Shown here: piece by piece, positions 6,517 to 10,443 of the stretch
Position numbering within the stretch: the stretch's first letter is position 1
How the letters are laid out: each line of letters starts with the position of its first letter
Assembly (NCBI GenBank): GCA_017995875.1
Contig: JAGOIB010000068.1
Span: forward strand, 1 to 10,443
DNA: 10,443 nucleotides
Direction of reading: 5' to 3'
DNA from: Saprospiraceae bacterium
Lineage (GTDB): Bacteria; Bacteroidota; Bacteroidia; Chitinophagales; Saprospiraceae
Notes under the pieces: model-generated
The model's input: only the letters and a program-made list of their open reading frames with translations
Told to the model about the DNA's origin: nothing
The model's database searches: none
Position numbers and translations under genes: made by a program

Positions 6517-7164
6517 ATGATAACGACATCGCGTCCAGCGCTTATCAATCAATTGCAGTCAAAGTTGCTGCTGGAGCCTCTGCCAGGCTCTCCTTCTCAT
6601 TTTAAGATGGCTCATGCGGTCAGAAGGGTGGATCCTAATCCCGATCCTGCTGTGGTGCGGGATGCTGCGGTACTTATTACCCTTTTTGAAAAAACACCGG
6701 ATGACTGGCATATACTTTTTATCCGCAGGACATCTTCACATGAAGGTGATAAACATGCAGGACAAATTGGTTTCCCCGGTGGTAAGAGAGAGGTAGAAGA
6801 CCCGGATCTCATGTACACAGCCTTGAGGGAAACTGAAGAAGAAATTGCGATTGACCTTTCCGGTATTGATGTGCTTGGCGCTCTGAGTCCTTTGTACATC
6901 ACGGTTAGTAAATTTATGGTTCATCCATTCCTTGCCTATTCATGGAAGATACCCCAGCTGAGCCGCCAGGAATCGGAGGTGGAGGAAATTCTGGAAATTC
7001 CATTAGCCAGATTTCTTGACCCTTCCGTCATGCAACTGACCCGCATTCAGATCCGTGAGGGGATTATTCTCAACGAAGTGCCTTCTTTTCAGATCAACGG
7101 AGATATCATCTGGGGTGCTACGGCCATGATACTGAGCGAGTTTCTGGATATCCTTCATGCCTGA
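6517..7164 (+). CDS. Nudix hydrolase, CoA-pyrophosphatase type
   Basis: A 215-residue cytoplasmic Nudix hydrolase. Two signatures are visible: the CoA-pyrophosphatase (UPF0035-like) motif [20 protein letters not shown] just before the Nudix box, and the box itself, FPGGK (residues 86-90) followed by [12 protein letters not shown] with RExxEE at 104-109, which supplies the Mg2+-binding glutamates. As in other CoA pyrophosphatases, the first half of the box is relaxed. The usual late Gly of the box (EExG) is Ala. The expected activity is cleavage of CoA, acyl-CoA or oxidised CoA to 3',5'-ADP and (acyl) phosphopantetheine. ATG 6517 is preferred to the in-frame GTG at 6502, which would only add a short MLLLL run. 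The gene lies 43 bases before icmF, whose substrates are acyl-CoAs. A small hairpin in that gap may limit read-through. Confidence 0.88.
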   Translation: MITTSRPALINQLQSKLLLEPLPGSPSHFKMAHAVRRVDPNPDPAVVRDAAVLITLFEKTPDDWHILFIRRTSSHEGDKHAGQIGFPGGKREVEDPDLMYTALRETEEEIAIDLSGIDVLGALSPLYITVSKFMVHPFLAYSWKIPQLSRQESEVEEILEIPLARFLDPSVMQLTRIQIREGIILNEVPSFQINGDIIWGATAMILSEFLDILHA

Positions 7165-7166
7165 TA

Positions 7167-7187
7167 GCCCTCGGAAGGGCACTTTTT
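7167..7187 (+). terminator. Weak terminator-like hairpin after the Nudix gene
   Basis: GCCCT (7167-7171), loop CGGA, AGGGC (7176-7180), then AC and five T residues (7183-7187). The 5-bp GC-rich stem with a tetraloop and a short U run begins two bases after the Nudix stop codon. It is short for an intrinsic terminator, so partial read-through into icmF is likely. A TATTTTG sequence at 7191-7197 resembles a -7 element with one base missing and could start icmF transcription, but this is weak. Confidence 0.45.
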
Positions 7188-7207
7188 CCGTATTTTGCCT
7201 CCATATC

Positions 7208-10200
7208 ATGGAACCGAATCAACCTATCACGGCGTATCAGCCAAAGCATCACGTTCGCATCGTCACTGCAGCTTCTCTCTTTGATGGCCATGATGCCGCC
7301 ATCAATATCATGAGGCGGATTATGCAGCGATCCGGTGCAGAAATCATTCACCTCGGACACAACCGTAGCGCAAAAGAAATAGTAGATACCGCCATCCAGG
7401 AAGATGCGCAGGGGATAGCCCTGACATCTTACCAGGGCGGCCATAATGAGTATTTCAAATACATCTTTGATATGCTCAAGGAAAGAGGTGCAGGACATAT
7501 CAAGATTTTTGGCGGAGGTGGAGGTACGATCCTGCCTCAGGAAATTGACGCTCTTCAGCAATATGGTATCACCCGTATTTACTCTCCGGATGATGGACGT
7601 CACATGGGCCTGCAGGGCATGATCAATGATGTATTGCAACAATGTGATTTTCCACTCGGTGAAAATGTGAATGGCGAGCTCAAAAAACTTTCTAAGAAAG
7701 ATCACCTCTCTATTTCCCGTTTGATAACGGCTGTTGAAAATTTCCCGGAGGAAAATCAACATTGGATCGCAGAGATTTCTGCTAAATCAAAAGATGCACA
7801 TGTTCCTGTTATCGGAATCACGGGAACAGGTGGAGCAGGGAAGTCAAGTATGATCGATGAGATCATTCGTAGGTACCTTCTTGATTTTCCTGAAAAAGAT
7901 CTGGCCGTCGTTTCGGTTGATCCAAGTAAAAGAAAAACAGGTGGTGCCTTATTAGGCGACCGCATCCGGATGAATGCCTTGATCTCCCCCAGAGTGTATA
8001 TGCGTTCGCTCGCCACAAGACAATCTAATCTCGCATTGTCAAAGCACATCAAACAAGCAGTTGACATTCTGAAGGCTGCGGCATTTGATCTGATTATTCT
8101 GGAGACGTCCGGCATTGGCCAGTCTGATACAGAGATTGTGGACCATGCAGATATGTCATTATATATCATGACGCCAGAATTTGGTGCAGCATCACAGTTG
8201 GAGAAAATCGACATGCTGGATTTTGCCGATGTGATCGCCATCAATAAATTTGATAAGCGAGGCGCTCAGGATGCATTGCGGGATGTGCGCAAGCAATACA
8301 AGCGCAATCATGAATTGTGGGACGTGAAAGATGAAGATATTCCAGTGTTTGGAACGATTGCTTCACAGTTTAACGATCCCGGCACCAATGCCTTGTATAA
8401 AAAAATCATAGAGGTACTTGAGACAAAGACTAAAATACCTTTTCATAGTACTGTTAATTTTACGACAGGGGAGAGTGAAAAAATATACATTATCCCACCA
8501 CATCGGATAAGGTATCTCTCTGAAATTTCAGACAGCAATCGTAAGTATGATGCATGGGCTAAAGATGAGGCTGAAAAGGCTGCGCTCCTCTATTCATTGC
8601 AGGAATCAGGTAAGCATTTTGAAGAAAAAGGTATCACAGAGGTAAGCAGTAAGCTTACTGCCGAATTTGACAGGCTTAAACAGGATGTGCATGGAGATGT
8701 CTGGCGTTGGCTGGAAGAATGGCCCGCGATTCGTCACCAGTATGTTGATGATGACTACTCCTACAAGGTTCGTGATAAGATCATCAAGGTGGATACGTAT
8801 GTGCGTTCGCTTTCAGGTACACGCATACCGGTTGTTGCACTTCCAACTGCAAAGGATTGGGGTACACTTGTCAACTGGGTAACACAAGAAAACCTTCCCG
8901 GTCGCTTTCCATATACAGCAGGTATCTATCCTTTCAAAAGAAAAGGCGAAGATCCGACAAGAATGTTTGCCGGTGAAGGCGGACCTGAGCGGACCAACAA
9001 ACGTTTTCATTATGTTTCAAAAGGGATGCCTGCGATCCGGTTATCAACAGCATTTGATAGTGTGACACTATATGGTGAAGATCCTGATTATCGTCCTGAT
9101 ATCTATGGTAAGATCGGCAATGCAGGCGTGAGTATTTGTTCGCTCGACGATGCCAAGCGATTGTATTCCGGCTTTGATCTCTGCGATCCGAAGACATCTG
9201 TGTCTATGACGATCAACGGGCCTGCTGCAACGATATGCGCGTTCTTTATGAATGCGGCGATCGATCAGCAATGTGAATTGTATATCAAGGAACATAAGCT
9301 TGAAGCTGAAGTTGAAAAGGCATTTCAGAGAAAATATGATGCCTTCGGTTATCCTCGTCCTGCATATGATGAGGAAATACCTGAAGGTAATAATGGGCTT
9401 GGCTTGATGTTGCTGGGATTGACCGGTGATGAAGTGCTCGAACCTGAAATCTATAATAAGCTAAAAGCAAAAGCGCTGAATTCCGTTCGCGGCACGGTCC
9501 AGGCAGATATATTAAAAGAAGACCAGGCACAAAATACTTGTATATTTTCGACTGAGTTTTCATTACGTCTGATGGGTGATATGCAGGCGTATTTCATTGA
9601 TGAGAATATCCGTAATTTTTATTCGGTCTCTATTTCAGGATATCATATTGCCGAAGCGGGCGCAAACCCGATTACGCAATTGGCCTTTACGCTTTCCAAT
9701 GGATTTACGTTTGTCGAATATTATTTGTCCAGGGGGCTCAACATTGATGACTTTGCGCCGAACCTATCCTTTTTCTTTTCCAATGGAATAGATCCGGAGT
9801 ATGCGGTGATCGGTAGAGTAGCACGCCGTATCTGGTCCAAAGCGATGAAGTATAAATACAATGCAAATGAGCGGTCGCAAAAACTGAAGTATCATATCCA
9901 GACCAGCGGACGGTCCTTACACGCGCAGGAGATTTCATTCAATGATATCCGTACGACATTGCAGGCCTTGTATGCTATCTATGACAATTGCAACAGCCTT
10001 CATACCAATGCATATGATGAAGCTATCACAACGCCCACTGAAGAGAGTGTGCGTCGGGCAATGGCGATTCAGTTGATCATCAATCATGAGCTAGGTCTTG
10101 CAAAAAATGAAAATCCATTACAGGGTGCATTTATCATTGAAGAGTTGACAGATCTTGTTGAAGAAGCTGTGTTGGCTGAGTTTGATCGCATCACAGAACG

Positions 10201-10443
10201 CGGTGGCGTATTAGGTGCCATGGAGACGATGTATCAGCGTAGTAAGATCCAGGAAGAAAGCCTTTACTATGAAACCCTCAAGCATTCAGGAGAGTATCCG
10301 ATCATCGGTGTGAACACATTCTTGTCCGCTGATGGATCTCCAACCATACTACCTAAAGAAGTCATTCGATCCAACCCGGAAGAAAAGGAGGCTCAGATCC
10401 GACGCCTTGTGGAGCTTCAGAAAGCTAATGCACTCACTGCAGA
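7208..10443 (+). CDS. icmF: Fused isobutyryl-CoA mutase IcmF (B12 domain, MeaB-like GTPase, mutase), 3' end cut by window
   Basis: An open frame of 1078 codons from ATG 7208 with no stop before the right edge; typical IcmF proteins run only a few dozen residues longer. It interconverts isobutyryl-CoA and n-butyryl-CoA with adenosylcobalamin, and the fused G-protein chaperone loads and protects the cofactor. Domains in order: a B12-binding domain with DGHDAA (D26, H28 the likely Co ligand), LTSYQGGH and FGGGGG; a MeaB/ArgK-like GTPase with Walker [10 protein letters not shown] (206-214), [18 protein letters not shown] (from 238), ETSGIGQSD (from 299) and NKFD (346-349); a linker; then the mutase TIM barrel from about residue 540. 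Specificity residues fit isobutyryl-CoA: Phe587 in RMFAGEG where methylmalonyl-CoA mutase has Tyr (Y89, QYAGF), and Gln775 in AQNT where it has Arg (R207, VRNT). A roughly 60-residue insert between DQQ (686-688) and [11 protein letters not shown] (from 762) relative to methylmalonyl-CoA mutase appears family-typical. No frameshift is seen. Confidence 0.95.
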   Translation, partial: MEPNQPITAYQPKHHVRIVTAASLFDGHDAAINIMRRIMQRSGAEIIHLGHNRSAKEIVDTAIQEDAQGIALTSYQGGHNEYFKYIFDMLKERGAGHIKIFGGGGGTILPQEIDALQQYGITRIYSPDDGRHMGLQGMINDVLQQCDFPLGENVNGELKKLSKKDHLSISRLITAVENFPEENQHWIAEISAKSKDAHVPVIGITGTGGAGKSSMIDEIIRRYLLDFPEKDLAVVSVDPSKRKTGGALLGDRIRMNALISPRVYMRSLATRQSNLALSKHIKQAVDILKAAAFDLIILETSGIGQSDTEIVDHADMSLYIMTPEFGAASQLEKIDMLDFADVIAINKFDKRGAQDALRDVRKQYKRNHELWDVKDEDIPVFGTIASQFNDPGTNALYKKIIEVLETKTKIPFHSTVNFTTGESEKIYIIPPHRIRYLSEISDSNRKYDAWAKDEAEKAALLYSLQESGKHFEEKGITEVSSKLTAEFDRLKQDVHGDVWRWLEEWPAIRHQYVDDDYSYKVRDKIIKVDTYVRSLSGTRIPVVALPTAKDWGTLVNWVTQENLPGRFPYTAGIYPFKRKGEDPTRMFAGEGGPERTNKRFHYVSKGMPAIRLSTAFDSVTLYGEDPDYRPDIYGKIGNAGVSICSLDDAKRLYSGFDLCDPKTSVSMTINGPAATICAFFMNAAIDQQCELYIKEHKLEAEVEKAFQRKYDAFGYPRPAYDEEIPEGNNGLGLMLLGLTGDEVLEPEIYNKLKAKALNSVRGTVQADILKEDQAQNTCIFSTEFSLRLMGDMQAYFIDENIRNFYSVSISGYHIAEAGANPITQLAFTLSNGFTFVEYYLSRGLNIDDFAPNLSFFFSNGIDPEYAVIGRVARRIWSKAMKYKYNANERSQKLKYHIQTSGRSLHAQEISFNDIRTTLQALYAIYDNCNSLHTNAYDEAITTPTEESVRRAMAIQLIINHELGLAKNENPLQGAFIIEELTDLVEEAVLAEFDRITERGGVLGAMETMYQRSKIQEESLYYETLKHSGEYPIIGVNTFLSADGSPTILPKEVIRSNPEEKEAQIRRLVELQKANALTA

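Noticed and set aside
7118..8244. Two long minus-strand open frames (7118-7762 and 7756-8244) opposite icmF
   Set aside because: They lie antisense to highly conserved B12-binding and GTPase motifs of IcmF and show no recognisable domains; shadow frames.
9263..9491. Roughly 60-residue insert in the IcmF mutase domain as a novel domain
   Set aside because: It is extra relative to methylmalonyl-CoA mutase, but the [23 protein letters not shown] stretch matches what I recall from other IcmF proteins, so it is a family trait.

Overview
The window looks like an ordinary chromosomal segment of a free-living Bacteroidota species, probably from the Chitinophagia/Saprospiria/Cytophagia side, although the sequence alone does not settle the class. 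The evidence is a TonB-dependent receptor with an N-terminal carboxypeptidase-regulatory-like domain, a DUF4271 protein directly upstream of a Bacteroidota-type uroporphyrinogen-III synthase, a fused isobutyryl-CoA mutase (IcmF), a TAnnTTTG-type -7 promoter element, weak use of Shine-Dalgarno sites, and a CCCC...GGGG intergenic repeat of a kind I recall from this phylum. I see no insertion sequence, tRNA, rRNA, CRISPR array, phage gene or recombinase.

Layout. (1) 1-311, minus strand: the N-terminal part of pyridoxamine 5'-phosphate oxidase (pdxH), starting at GTG and running off the left edge. Its 5' leader holds a perfect 9-bp inverted repeat just downstream of a good -7 element. (2) 456-3421, plus strand: a small His/Cys-rich exported or membrane-anchored protein, then a perfect 19-bp palindrome, then a full-length TonB-dependent outer-membrane receptor. 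The pairing suggests metal (Zn/Cu-like) or metal-complex uptake, but the substrate is inferred. (3) 3500-6330, plus strand: a tocopherol-cyclase-like protein, a DUF4271 membrane protein and hemD. The three are nearly contiguous and probably co-transcribed. (4) 6331-6516: a gene-free spacer with two copies of a 55-bp tandem unit centred on a CCCC...GGGG palindrome. (5) 6517-7164: a Nudix hydrolase of the CoA-pyrophosphatase type, followed by a small terminator-like hairpin. (6) 7208-10443, plus strand: icmF, carrying a B12-binding domain, a MeaB-like GTPase and a mutase domain in one chain. It is open at the right edge and probably lacks only its last few dozen residues.

How the genes fit together. 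PdxH makes pyridoxal 5'-phosphate and HemD closes the tetrapyrrole ring for heme, siroheme or B12. IcmF uses coenzyme B12 to rearrange branched-chain acyl-CoA, and the Nudix enzyme probably hydrolyses CoA or its derivatives. This is mostly core cofactor and CoA metabolism with one envelope-uptake cassette. The less understood parts are the small His/Cys protein with its palindrome, the bacterial tocopherol-cyclase-like protein, and the DUF4271 protein with its repeated NPF(D/E) motif. I found no clear sign of a wholly new system.
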